A stretch of DNA of 29,793 nt from Schoenoplectus triqueter. Taxonomy: Eukaryota > Streptophyta > Magnoliopsida > Poales > Cyperaceae. Each line of letters opens with the position of its first letter. Position 1 is the first letter of the stretch. Below, piece after piece: positions 1 to 10,914 of the stretch. The stretch lies in the NCBI GenBank assembly GCA_964058805.1, contig CAXKVV010000896.1, positions 1 to 29,793 of the forward strand, in the 5' to 3' direction. The notes under the pieces were generated by a model. That model saw nothing but the letters and a program-made list of their open reading frames with translations, was not told where the DNA came from and searched no databases. Made by a program: the position numbers and the translations under genes.

Positions 1-1543
1 ACTCACAGTGAGTAATTTGGACAGAGTGATCAGACAACAAATCGCATTAAGAATTGCAATATTATACGTAGATATTTCTTAGAGGAAAATATATGCAGAT
101 ATTGTTTAGTTACGATGCTTACACTTGTAGAGTCTCTTAGTCGTTTCCACAGATATTTTTGAGTAAAGATAATAATTATTAGTCTTTGTCACTTTGATGG
201 AGATCAAGGTAAATTATTTTAGGTTAAATTCGTGAATTTCTCTTGATAATTTATTCAAATGAATATGTGCTTATGCTCGCTAAAGAGGTACACAATCAAA
301 TGTCAAATAAAAATTTAAAATAACGAATAATATTTATTTCGAATTTAGAAATGACTATAAAATATCAATTAATATTTGCATATAAAATCGTGTCCTTAAA
401 TTATTCAAGGGTTTATAAAATTGTATTACAAGCTTGATTTATTTATATATGCAAACATATTTCAAATCAAATCAGACTTTTGATAGAAACTTATTCTTGC
501 TCAAATTAAATTGACTGATAGAATTTTTTTAATTATAATAGATAAAAATTTGGTTCTAGAAATAAAATTGTTTTTAAATGTTAGTTATTAATTGAGTTGA
601 CGATGCTCAATATATTGTTATAACAACTTTAATAGGCAATATAATTTACAAAATAAAGTTTTTTATTAAAAAATAAAACTTCATCAGTGGTTATGACATA
701 GAATTAGTATATAAATAACCATTTTGGATGTGAGAAATATGCAAAGTTCTAGTTATTGTTCTCCACTAGTTCCAAGCCACTTTGCATTAGTTACAGATAT
801 GCTCAACTCAAGCAAGAAAGAAGACGAGGAGATCCTTCACTCAAGGTTTTAATTTTTAAATGTAAAAAGATTAGGAATAAAGCAAATAATATTTTATCAA
901 ATATCAAATAATATTTTTGCATGGTTAACTTTAGAAATTTTTAGATGTTTTGTTTATTAACCGTCAATTAAATTAATTTCAATTGGACGGTGTATGCACA
1001 TCGCGTTTTATTTAATGATCATTAATTCTTTGGTAAAAGAATGAAAAATTGCATACATGATGTTGAAGTGATTTAGAACGCATCTTTATGGTATGATTTA
1101 TCATAAATAATTGACACTATTGATCATAATGAAGCAGGTTACTAAGTCATTATACTTAAATAAGTAACATAAGAGGACATAAAGCATGAAAGTAAAATGA
1201 TTATTGTGAATTATTAAAAATTGATCGATCCGTTCTGTTGAACCTGTACAATGTTGAAAAAGAATAGTTGTCATAAATTATATGAAATTTAAAGTTAATT
1301 TGTTCATCAAGAAAAATAAAGAAAACACTAACGAAGACCCATAATGAATTAGTTCATAACTAAAACTTGTGAAATATAGTGCATCCTAATATATTTAATA
1401 AAGAATTTTCTCCAATTATGAAATATAGGTTAATGTTCTGACAAATTAAAGGACGGTTACGTAAAATTTATCAATTTTATTAATGATGTCATACTTAATT
1501 TAACAAAAAAATTAGCATTTAATTTGCTCTTTAACACATTTAC
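1..1543. other. AT-rich intergenic spacer
   Basis: This is a low-GC stretch with stop codons in all frames. I recognise no family here. The only item worth marking is a TATA-like box followed by a short ORF at 708-852, listed separately. The right edge is set by the start of the LTR homology at 1544. Confidence 0.6.
739..852 (+). CDS. candidate small ORF or orphan first exon (37 codons)
   Basis: A perfect TATA-type box (TATATAAATA, 708-717) is followed by an open frame from ATG at 739 to TAA at 850. A second in-frame ATG lies at 799, about 90 nt from the TATA box, and is the better placed start. The second half encodes a charged Lys/Glu/Asp stretch. An AG|GTTTTA sequence at 844-850 could be a splice donor, so this could be a first exon whose partner is absent. 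I recognise no family, and in AT-rich DNA a frame of this size can arise by chance. Confidence 0.15.
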   Translation: MQSSSYCSPLVPSHFALVTDMLNSSKKEDEEILHSRF

Positions 1544-1980
1544 TATCAAACCGTAAAAATCTAATTAGCAATAATAACAAACTAAGATTTTGAATAAGCG
1601 ATTAACGTACATTTATAAATAACGCAATTTTTTTATTTAAAATAAGAATAATAATAATGAGTAATAATAAAGATCATAATTATAATAATTATACACATCG
1701 AATACACAAACGTACACATAAGTGAAATTAGTCAATAAACTAAGTTAATTATGACAAAACATAAATTGTAGAGCTGGAAATCTAAAATTTATTCATAAAT
1801 GAACCTAAACTGGAAATAATATAATTATAACAGACACTCAAAATTAAAACCGGAACAAAATAACGCCTTGCAAAGATATTTAATTGAAACTAATTATAAA
1901 TAAAACTTAATCGATACACCCAAAGTAACCCAAATTCGGTTTTAACATCTCTCTCTCACCCCTTCTCTCACCCCATTTAG
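1544..1980 (+). repeat. 5' LTR, portion shared with the 3' LTR
   Basis: From TATCAAACCGTAAAAATC at 1544 this segment is nearly identical to 8411-8847, with scattered substitutions, through the motif ACACCCAAA.TAACCCAAATTCGG. After that it is only patchily alignable, ending around CACCCCATTTA. The canonical TG start has mutated to TA in this copy; the 3' copy begins TGTCAAACC. Confidence 0.85.
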
Positions 1981-2320
1981 TTCTCTTAACATCTCTCCTT
2001 CTCTCTCCTCTTTATTACCAATCTAATATCTCTCTCTCCGTCCTTTTTTCCCCCTCTTGTTTCTTTCCGCCCCTCTCCTGTCGCTGGCGACGAGACCCCT
2101 CCCTTCCTTCTTTTTTCCTGTTTGACTCTGCCAGCGAGTCTCTCTCTCCCTCCCCACATCTCTCTCTTATGAGAGGGTCACTCCCTGATCACCTCACCTC
2201 ACCCGCTCTCTGTGACGATGGCCTCTACCTCACAGCTTGCACAGTCACCCCTGTCACTTCTTACCGACCCTTGACTTGCCCTAGACCCAAGCCCTTGTCG
2301 CCTCTCTTTATAAAGCCGAG
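1945..2320 (+). promoter_or_regulatory. pyrimidine-rich LTR segment with TATA-like box
   Basis: A long run of CT and TCTCTC tracts (about 1948-2170) leads to TTTATAAAG at about 2305-2313, followed by a GC-richer sequence. In position and composition this fits the U3/R promoter of a long gypsy LTR. It is a composition-based inference; no transcript start can be seen. Confidence 0.3.
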
Positions 2321-5300
2321 CGTGAGCCCTCCTCTCATCCTTTTGTGACTCTCATGCGTTGAGAATAGATAGAAAGAAATAAGAACTGATAAGAACAGAT
2401 CTACATATTCGGTTTCAAGAGGTGCAAGGAGAGGGGAGGGTGGTGGCCGAGCTTTGCCGGAGAAGAGGTTGTACCCCTTGTGCCTCCTTGCTAGCCTATC
2501 TGTCTGCCCTCTCTCATACCAGTAAACCCTAAGAACCCTCCTTGCCTGGTTCCTCCTTTGATGGTTGATAATTGCCTTGATGTTCTTGCTATCTGTGGGT
2601 ACCACATGTTTCCTTGCGATTTATCAACTATTTGGTATGGTCCAGGACAGGGTTTGTATTATTTTCTATTTTGTGGATGGATTCTGGTTAAGGGGTGTTG
2701 TGGTTGCCCTTTTTGTTTGGTCACTGATAAACTTAGTCAAGTTGTTTGTTACTATCATAGTGATTGTTAGTTGATTCTGGCCTTGGTACACTAGTACCAT
2801 CTGGTACCAGTGATGTGAGGCTAGGCCGACTGTTAGTGCTTGCTGGTTACTATTTTTGGTATGTTGCCTTGATTTGGGTTCCTTGCTGATTTGCTTGCCT
2901 AATTTATGGTGGATTTTATTATGTGTTCCTGGTTAGGTTTCTCTGGTACTGGTATATGCCCCCTTGCACTATTTCTGGTTTGTGCTAGTTTGTGCTGATT
3001 TGCTGATAATTGAACCGATACTACATTGTACATGTTGTTGATTTTCTTGTGTTCCTCCCTGCCTGGTTTTGGGCCTTGTGCCTCTGTCCTGTCGCCTGTG
3101 CTGGTTGCCTGTAATACCTGTTGGTATTTGTCTCCTATTCTGTTGCCTGGTTGTTGTTTGCCTTGTGCCTTATTCCGTCGAAAATTCTCTGATTGGCTTG
3201 GGCTTTGATTTATAACTATTGGAATATGCTAAAATACTTAAGGGCTAATTTTGGGCTTAAGGAATTAAATAAAATAGATGTAAAAGGATGAATTCTTAAA
3301 TAGAATAAAAATCTATTAGGCTAATAATTAGACTCTTAACTAAGTTGAATTCTTAATTAGGATTAAGCAGAATTAATTAAGGCCCAATAAATTATAAGTC
3401 CCAAGATAATTAAAGTGCTTAACTTAAAAATGCAACGAATTAATTGACGCCGTCCCGAAAGGTTCGGTCCGTCATGGACTAATCACGTAAATTTAAATAT
3501 ACGGAAAATGATTAAATTCCCTGACTACCCCTGTTTCGGGTTGCCAGTGCACAGGCACAATTGGCACGATAGTCAGCGTATGATCTCGTTCATTAAAATA
3601 CCAACACATTAATAAAATAATAACGTTTTCTTTAATTAATTAACTTAATTTCTTTTATTTTCTTCTTCTTTTCCTTTTCTTTTTTTATTATATTTTTAAA
3701 TATAATATTAATATATATAAAATAAATTGAATTATATAATTTAAGAGTAATAAAAATAATATTTAGAATAAAATTATTATATATTAATATATATTAATCA
3801 ATTTCTCTATTTTTAATTAAATAAAAAGAATATTACGAATGCTATATTATATTTAATATAATATATATATTAATTAATTTCTCTATTTTTATCTGACTTA
3901 GGTTTTATTTCTTGTAATCAATGTAATTGCATTTGTAATCGAGATGGAATCAATAAAAATGAGTTCGATCATTATCCTGTGTACTTGTATTACTATTTGA
4001 ATGTTATCGATCTAATGTAATGAGAAATGATAGACGACATAATTAAATTATTTAATGAAAAATACTATAAACACCATACACAACTAGAACGGTAATCGGG
4101 ACACAAATTGATTAAAAAAAGATTTACGGGCAAGTAGTTAACGTAATTAAGTGATTAAACCAACAAACCCGAGCAGATCAATAAAATACATATAAAAGTG
4201 AGTAATAAGACAAACACCATAAAATGAACATAAATCGCGTGAAATAAATTTTCGACACCCCTAAATACAATAGAAATGCTGTCGGATTTTTAAAGAAAAG
4301 ACGATAAAATCCAAACGAACGCTAATTTAAAACATCGATGTAATTAAGTATTAATTATAAAGTAATTCACGTAAAAACTAACAATAAATTAATCTAATTA
4401 AATAAATAGGTGATACAGTCGACTCAGATTCACTCATGGAGCTCGAGGTCGATCCTGACCTCACGTACGCAGATGCCGACCCCGAGATGGGCGCGCTGCC
4501 TCCGGAGTAAAACAACTCTGTGATCCTCACCAGCATTCTGAGGTACGATTTCCAAGGATTTGATTTCCTTTCTTCAGAAATAGGAACCCAAATCGAAAAT
4601 ATTTTTAAAATAAATCTGAACTGCAGTATTTTCTGACTAAACATTATTTAGAGACTCGAATTAAACTGTCATTGCATCCGATAAATTGACCAGCATTTTT
4701 TTGGGGCCTACCCGCATTCACATGTCATATCATGTCATACTGCATGTAGACAGGATAAGAGTATGACTCAGGAAATAATCCCGAGATAGGATCAGATAGA
4801 ATTAAATAATCAAGTTGTAGATTATAACTATTAGGAAAATATTATTACTATCACTAATTATTAATTAAGTTAGGTAATTAATCATGCATTAAATGCATGG
4901 AAGTACTGAGAGGCGGGTCGGGTAATTCTCAGTCTGAGGTTGCCTTGCATAACCAGACCGTTGTGGTTACGTATGGTGACCCATAGGCCCGTGGGACCCA
5001 CCAGTCTGTATATGCACTGCGCATCTTTGTCTGTCGGATTATCCACTGACCCCATCATTTGGCGGGTTCGGGTGTGTCAGAGTGTTTTCTTTTTATCAAT
5101 ATTATATTTTTATTATTCTTAAATTGATCAGATTTTTAAATTCAAAGTAGAGCGATTAGGATATCATGTCTTTCAGTATTTAGTGTGGACGCCCATATTC
5201 GAGGCTGGAATCTATACCGAGATATTATATTATTTTATCTATCCGGCTTATTTAGGATCCTGGTATGTCAGAAGGGCTTAGGTAAGTCACAAGTCTAGGG

Positions 5301-5969
5301 CCCGATTACGTGCCCACTTGTGGATGGACTTATGATCTGAAACTGTGTTATATATATATATGAGTGTTTTAAATCTCGTACCTTATATATATGTTTATTA
5401 TATATTATATTATTATTCACAGATTTTTATATTTCGGGTTTATCTGTCATTGCATGTCATCGCATCATAGAGAATTGTTAAAGAGATGCATTAAACAATA
5501 TTTTTACTTATAAATAGATAATTACTGCATTTAGAAAGTCAGTATTGGTATTTGAGTCCAGTCTAGGAAAGAAGATTAAATCTTAAGCCTGGATCTAAAT
5601 CTGTACTGAGTAATTTTTTTAAAATTACTCACGTTTCCACGGTGGTTGTGGGATCCAGGTACATAGGTACGAGATATATTTTGATGAGAGAGTGCTAGAT
5701 GCAGTCCTGCGTGGTGACGGAGATGCTTCGCCACATCCGCATGTGAGCATGATAGTTGATTAGGATCCATCGGGTTTTGAGTTTTATTTCCTTTTTTTGG
5801 GTTTTATTTGAGAGGTTTTGCTGCCCATTTCGATGGAGCTAGCCCCGTCGATGTAGGTGTTGTATTATGTTTTGTTACTCTGGAATGTATACTGTTTTGT
5901 ATTATCATTATTGTTTTGTTTATTTAGTATTCGATTTATTTTATTCATTTAGTCTTTCATACGCACGTC
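1981..5969 (+). repeat. interior of the long 5' LTR region, noncoding
   Basis: No conserved protein domain is found in any frame. The stretch alternates T/G-rich DNA (2500-3200), very AT-rich DNA (3600-3960, with a short AT-rich duplication around TTTCTCTATTTTTA) and a GC-richer islet. The islet at 4436-4510 encodes an acidic 24-codon frame ending in TAA. The block near 5800-5990 (ending in CACGTCTCGTCGTG) resembles the 3' part of long chromovirus LTRs. The several 60-88 codon open frames here show no recognisable motif. Confidence 0.45.
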
Positions 5970-7318
5970 TCGTCGTGTGTTGATGTGTATTTTTCTAAGC
6001 TAATAAATACCCTAATTTATACTCAATTTCAGCCGTAAGCGCACGACCTAGTCAAGTAGTAGTCGAGGTGTCAAACCACAAAGATAAGGGTGAATTACCG
6101 GTTCTCGCAAGTTTCACTAATCTAGATAATCGAACGAGAGTTTTAGTATTAAACTAAAAGTGCATAAATCTAACAACAACGACTGAAAAGTTTATCAAAT
6201 AGAGGATTCTAGGGGTTTTCGGCTTCACTCTCACTCGTTTGGTCAATTCACTCTATTTGATCTTTTAATATGTTCTAGTATTTGTCAGGGATTCAATCTC
6301 AGATTTTAGTACCAAATTTACACTTTCATGGCTTGATATCGTACCTAAATAATTAGGGTTTCACGATTAAGTACCTCACCTTACAAGTCTAAGCCCATTA
6401 AGATCAGTGAATCACTTTGGCATAACCTAGAATCTGTACTTCACCTTTCGGTACCTCACACAATTTCTAGGGTTTCCTTGGTTTTCCCTTAGGTAATAAG
6501 TTTCACGATTAAGTACTTGATCTAGGACCTAAATCACTGTTTTGGGTCAGAAGATTCAGTTCCACCTTTCGGTTTCTGCTTTCACTTCTATGGTAATATA
6601 CAGTTGATTAAAACTAAGCATTCAATTTAGACAAAACAGCAATCACAAACAACAAGAACTAAAAGATCAACACACGAGTAAATTAAACCATTCGAGTTAT
6701 GGAGTTTACACCTAGACCCCTAGAAGGGTGTCTAGCCACAAATCATATCAGAGATTGTATCAAGATTTATGTTCAAACAACAGTACAACATGAAAAAAGA
6801 GTAAAGAAAAGAATACACCAAGAAGATCTATGATTTCTCGCCTGGTTCTTGAGTTCTCTTTCGAAGCTCTCTCTAATGGTGTTCTTCCTCTTCTTTCTTG
6901 CTTAGGATCTATTCTTTAGATAGTTGAAAGATGTCCTGGACGAAGGGAAGGTTAAAATCTTTTATTCCAATAAGAAAACCACTTTAAAACTGCAAGTTCG
7001 CACTTCCAGCCCCAAAATTGCGATCCGACATTCTAAAATTGCGGTCCACAATTTTTTCACTTCTTATCAGAGTGAACCAGAGAGTAAATCCCGTAATTGC
7101 GGTCCGCATTTTTTTGTCCAGAAGTGCTTTTCACTTCATTTCTTCGTGTAGCTTCGATCCATCTCGTTCCAAACCTCATTTCTCATGTTAACATCCTTGT
7201 TTACATTTCATAACCTGCAAAATAATAAGAAATACAACAGTATCTCGAATTCGACATAAAAACTGAATAAATTCTTAATAATTAACATAAAATGCACAGT
7301 TTTTGAGATAAAATCCTA
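5970..7318. repeat. probable nested noncoding repeat next to the PBS
   Basis: The sequence changes character at about 5970-5990 (TGATGTGTATTTTTCTAAGC) and continues to TTTTGAGATAAAATCCTAAT just before the PBS. The opening, with TAATAAATACCC and GTAAGCGCACGACC, looks like the start of a dispersed plant repeat; I cannot name its family. It contains no coding potential beyond a 75-codon chance frame. The expected CA end of the LTR is missing directly before the PBS, which supports an insertion at that junction. Exact borders and target duplication are not resolved. Confidence 0.35.
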
Positions 7319-7320
7319 AT

Positions 7321-7332
7321 TGGTATCAGAGC
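7321..7332 (+). other. retrotransposon primer-binding site (initiator tRNA-Met type)
   Basis: TGGTATCAGAGC is complementary to the 3' end of plant initiator tRNA-Met and is the standard PBS of Tekay/Del and many Copia elements. It is followed by GTGGTTAA and, about 40 nt on, CATGCTAGGG, as expected at the start of a chromovirus leader. Confidence 0.85.
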
Positions 7333-7661
7333 GTGGTTAATATAATTCGATTTCATATAAACCATGCTAGGGTAACATCTACGAATCTCGAGATGTGAAT
7401 AAAATAAATAAAACAATAATAAGTACTTAACATAGGTTGTGAGGGTAGGTTTAGAAAAAAGACGAGGCAAACGTTACACGCACGGTTGCGTAGTTTCGCT
7501 GCTCCTGCAGGATCTCATTGCACGTGTGTGAGCAAAGAAAAGTTTTAAATAATCAAGTAAAATAACACGTAAGGATTTTTAGCGTTTTATAAATTTGAAC
7601 TTACGAGTATGTTTTTTTTCTTCCATCAGATTTTTCTGGTCATCATGGTTCGATCTTCGGG

Positions 7662-8228
7662 ATGAGGTCATCAGACATGGAGACCCCATACCCGTTCTTA
7701 GGCCCCCTTGGGCTTACCCCCACCGGACCCACAGCCCTCACGCCCGCGTACGAGTGAGGGACACGTGGCCCATGACACTGCCAGTTCTACACATCGCCCG
7801 CGCACCTTCGACGAGTGGGACACCCCGTCCCCGCCATCTCCACCTGTCACATCTCCTGAGGCCCAGGCGCGCTGAGCAGACCCCGTACCCCGTCACTTGT
7901 GGATTCTCCACAGCCTGTGGCCCCGCCGCAACCTATTGTATTCACCCCCGGGACTGACCCGACCCAGCTCATGCAGGCCTTCTTCTCTGGGCTGGCGCAG
8001 TTTACCTCTCAAGCGAACGCATCGGGACAGACGGCACATGATCTGTTTGTATCTGCGTTATGGGAGTTCGAGCGCCATCATACACCTCGGTATGATGGCA
8101 GCGACATATACGATGCCGTTGAGGAGTGGCTTGCGGCAGTGCAAGTCACTTTCCATCTCTCACGTACTCCCGAGGCCTACATGGCTGAGCTAGCGACCAC
8201 CCTATTGGATTGCGACGCTCGCCACTAG
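7662..8228 (+). pseudogene. gag pseudogene of the gypsy element
   Basis: This frame begins with ATG at 7662 and has TGA stops at 7755, 7776 and 7857. It then stays open from 7899 to a TAG at 8226. The open part has the signature of gypsy gag N-terminal domains: a FERHHTPRYDGSD-type motif followed by EEWL and ending DARH at the point where family members continue with two tryptophans. Here the first of those codons reads TAG instead of TGG, so the stop looks like a single G-to-A change. The downstream capsid end and zinc knuckle are absent because the element is deleted beyond about 8255-8300. In life gag packages the element RNA; this copy is broken. Confidence 0.8.
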
Positions 8229-8305
8229 TGGTCCTCCCAGGAGCCTCAGCACGAGGGTGAAGTTCAAGCATTGTACAATGGGAGCACCATTCACCACGGG
8301 AGATT

Positions 8306-8362
8306 ACTTGGGAGCTCGAGAGCGAGATGCGAGAGAGCCACCCCGAGCTTTTCACGACTTGA
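8306..8362 (+). pseudogene. C-terminal remnant of the gypsy pol frame
   Basis: The frame starting at 8306 reads TWELESEMRESHPELF and ends in TGA at 8360. This is the usual closing motif of plant chromovirus polyproteins, where pol ends just before the polypurine tract. Everything between gag and this tail is missing, so about 4 kb typical of the family has been deleted. Confidence 0.75.
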
Positions 8363-8391
8363 GTTTCGTTTCAAGACGAAACAAACTTTTT

Positions 8392-8410
8392 AGGGGGGGG
8401 GGGGGTGAAA
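8392..8410 (+). other. polypurine tract
   Basis: A run of 13 G residues followed by TGAAA directly abuts the TG of the 3' LTR at 8411. This is the plus-strand priming site of the retroelement. Every base is purine except one T. Confidence 0.8.
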
Positions 8411-8847
8411 TGTCAAACCGTAAAAATCCAATTAGCAATAATAACAAACTAAGATTTTGAATAAGCGATTAACGCACATTTATAAATAATGCAAAATTTT
8501 TATTTAAACTAAGAATAATAATAATGAGTAATAATAAAGATGATAATTATAATAATTATACACATCGAATACACAAACGTACACATAAGTGAAATTAGTC
8601 AATAAACCAAGTTAATTATGACAAAACATAAATCGTAGAGCTGAAAATCTAAAATTTATTCATAAATGAACCTAAATTGAAAATAATATAATTATAACAG
8701 AGACTCAAAATTAAAACCGGAATAAAATAACGCCTTGTGAGGACATTTAATTGAAACTAATTATAAATAAAACTTAATCGATACACCCAAAATAACCCAA
8801 ATTCGGCCACAGAAAATCCCGACTAGCCTTCTATCACCCCATTTATA
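8411..8847 (+). repeat. truncated 3' LTR of the gypsy element
   Basis: This segment begins TGTCAAACCGTAAAAATC and aligns to 1544-1980 with few substitutions up to about 8810, then patchily to CACCCCATTTA near 8847. The remainder of the LTR present on the 5' side has no counterpart here. Confidence 0.85.
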
Positions 8848-9867
8848 TCAATTCGCTCATAAAAAATATTAAAAAAAAATTATGATAAATTTATTTTTTT
8901 AGAATTTTCTGTAATTTTCTATAATTTTTGGAGTTTTATGCCATTTAATTGCGGTTTTGTGAAATTGCAAAAAAAAGTGTGAATCCGACATGGATGGATT
9001 GGACCGCCCCATGCCCGACCCTTTCCAATTCGTGGAGTTCTAATCCGCGGGAGTTTAAGGCGGGTTGGGTTGGGATTCTTTCATTTGAGACCGTTCTAAC
9101 TCAGACCACTGAACCTGTGCTAACCCGTGATCAGTGTTAATCCGTGGTCCAGAAAGGTTTGGACCGGACTGTCCCGGACCAAATTGTTTTCAAATCTCTA
9201 GTCATCCTCTTAAAGATGAAAAAAATTATTTCAATTAACATTTTTTTTATTCTATAGAAGAATCGAGTTTGTTATTTAATTTTGCTTATAGATCTCATAG
9301 CGTTGAGGAGTGCGCTATTTTTTTAGTATATATTTATAGCGTGAGATCATTTGACAATGGTTATTTTGACAATCTTGATAATGGATTCTTAAATAAATAT
9401 GAAAATTTTTCTTAAAAATTAAAAAAATTAATAAATATGTTTTTCTATCTATACATTGATGGTTATTCAAATTTTATATAATTTCTTTATCGTTTGATGA
9501 TCATTATCATCATGGTTTCTGACTCTAGTCTAAGAAAAGAGCCCCAGCGGCCCACACATGAAGACTTGCTTCTGGGTGGTTGTCTATTTCACTTTGTTTG
9601 AAAAAGCTCAACTCGCCGATCGCATCAACCACATCTGTACTGTACACTCATTGACTCATAGCACCAGCTCTCTTCTTCAGAAAAAAACAGCGTGACATAT
9701 AACATTAATTGATAATTAATGAAATTAATATTGCGCTCCTCTGTAAACAATGGTGCTTGACCAAGTCAAAGAATAAAGAGAACACGTGTTAATTTTCTCA
9801 ATTAACACAGTGAAACTGAAATTTGACCCAGTCAAATTATTAATGAAAAGTTTTAAAACTTTAATAA
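8848..9867. other. intergenic DNA with a degenerate GGACC/GGTT-rich patch
   Basis: No gene is visible. At 8985-9182 a GC-richer patch contains many short variants of GGACCG, CCCGACC, GGTTGGGTTGGG and CCCGGACC in both orientations, ending at GTCCCGGACC. It looks like an old simple-sequence-rich repeat. The rest is AT-rich. Confidence 0.4.
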
Positions 9868-10288
9868 TAATAAATAGAGTGAGGCTATGGTGCTTCGCGA
9901 AGCACAAAACCTCCCGTGCTTCGCGTCCGTATCTCGAATTTGAAAGTTCATACGCTCGATCCAAACCGTTGAACATGATCTTCATATTGAAATATCTTTG
10001 GAGATCAAATTTTATATTTTTTTGAATTTTTTTACTATTTTTTAAATGAGTATAAAATTTGCTAATCTAACGATTTCTGCACCATCCAAAACTAGCGATT
10101 TTGTACCCATCTAAAAAATAGCAAAAAAATTCAAAAAAATATAAATTTTGATCTCCAAAGATAGTTCAATATGAAGATCATGTTCAACGGTTTGGATCGG
10201 GCATATGAACTTTCAAATTTGAGATACGGACGCGAAGCACGGGAGGTTTTGTGCTTCGCAAAGCACCATAGCCTCACTCTAATAAATA
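9868..10288. mobile_element. Mutator-like non-autonomous foldback element (MITE) with 9-bp target duplications
   Basis: The outer 9-mers TAATAAATA at 9868-9876 and 10280-10288 are identical direct repeats. Between them lies 9877-10279, which starts GAGTGAGGCTATGG and ends with its exact inverse. The two arms (9877 to about 10048 and about 10108-10279) match over roughly 170 bp with only a handful of mismatches. They are separated by a loop of about 60 bp. A 9-bp duplication, a terminal G and very long terminal inverted repeats are typical of plant MULEs. There is no transposase; the two 79-86 codon frames here are mirror images produced by the arms. It sits about 0.95 kb upstream of the receptor kinase start codon. 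Confidence 0.85.
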
Positions 10289-10900
10289 TATTATTATCGA
10301 CAATCTACCACATGTTTTACAACTTGTAAATATAATATTTTTATAGTGGGATCTACCTATAAATTTTACATACGACCGACTCAGGTCCCAATGAACCTTA
10401 TCAAGTAGAGCATCTGCCTCTCCAGGAAAGGGGCCCACAACTCTTCTGTCCGGAGCTGTACAATGACGTGGTATGGAACAAGTTTATAGACTCGGCCTAC
10501 AACTTCAAAATAGACGGTCAAAGTTGAACAATACTTAGACCCTATGCTCTCATCTCATTCATCGAGATTTTTTTTTTATTTTAATAAATAAAATAAATAA
10601 ATAAATATAAATAGTAAAATTATCTCGAAAATTAATTTATATTTTTTAGTAAATCAAATTCGATCTCATTTTTTTTACATTTGTGTATGTATTATATTAA
10701 AAATAAAATATAACCGTCAGTAGATTGATTTAAAATATTACAACAAAAAATAAAATAAAAATTTATAAAATCATATATAAATAAATTTAATATATTATTC
10801 TAAAATAATATTAAATAAATAAAAATATTATAATAATAATTAAAATTTAATTATTTTAATAAATATAACAATAAAATACATAAACGCATGAGAGTCGCCC
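10289..10900. other. AT-rich spacer upstream of the receptor kinase
   Basis: No ORF or RNA gene is seen. 10425-10540 forms one copy of the duplicated block described separately. 10570-10880 is almost pure A/T with short TAAAATAAATAAA-like runs. Confidence 0.5.
10425..10540 (+). promoter_or_regulatory. duplicated upstream block, copy A, with TGACGTGG
   Basis: It shares GGGCCCACAACTCTTCT, then CTGT.CAATGACGTGG, then a CGGCCTACAACTTCAAAATA.A-like block with copy B at about 10915-11040, in the same order and orientation. The ACGT core in TGACGTGG (10464-10471) is a textbook plant bZIP recognition core. Regulatory activity is inferred only. Confidence 0.45.
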
Positions 10901-10914
10901 ACTACTTGCCCAGT

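Larger units (their letters stand above)
1544..8847 (+). mobile_element. decayed Ty3/gypsy LTR retrotransposon, chromovirus (Tekay/Del) type, internally deleted
   Basis: The parts appear in the correct order. There is an LTR start at 1544 and a matching direct repeat from 8411. A PBS (TGGTATCAGAGC) lies at 7321. A gag-like pseudogene runs from about 7662 to 8228, and the final residues of a pol frame lie at 8306-8362. A G-rich polypurine tract abuts the 3' LTR. Protease, reverse transcriptase, RNase H and almost all of integrase are missing, so the element cannot move by itself. The 5' LTR-side region (1544 to about 7320) is unusually long. This fits a long-LTR chromovirus with at least one nested insertion. 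The 3' LTR loses homology at about 8847, so it is truncated and no target duplication can be defined. Family placement rests on the PBS, the gag motif and the pol C-terminal style. It is an inference from known plant elements, not a search result. Confidence 0.8.

Noticed and set aside
2261..2774. Open frames of 69-114 codons in the long LTR region
   Set aside because: They show no conserved motif, their strongly biased composition follows the local T/G or C/T richness, and they overlap each other on both strands.
7321..7332. Possible tRNA gene fragment at TGGTATCAGAGC, also at 18744
   Set aside because: Both are retrotransposon primer-binding sites directly after LTR ends; no cloverleaf can be built around them.
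7595..7957. 120-codon frame overlapping the gypsy gag region
   Set aside because: It is in a different frame from the recognisable gag motif and reads as low-complexity Pro/Arg/His sequence typical of a shadow frame in GC-rich DNA.
9725..10025. Two open frames on opposite strands (about 79-86 codons) sharing mirrored residues
   Set aside because: They are produced by the inverted-repeat arms of the MULE-like element, not by genes.
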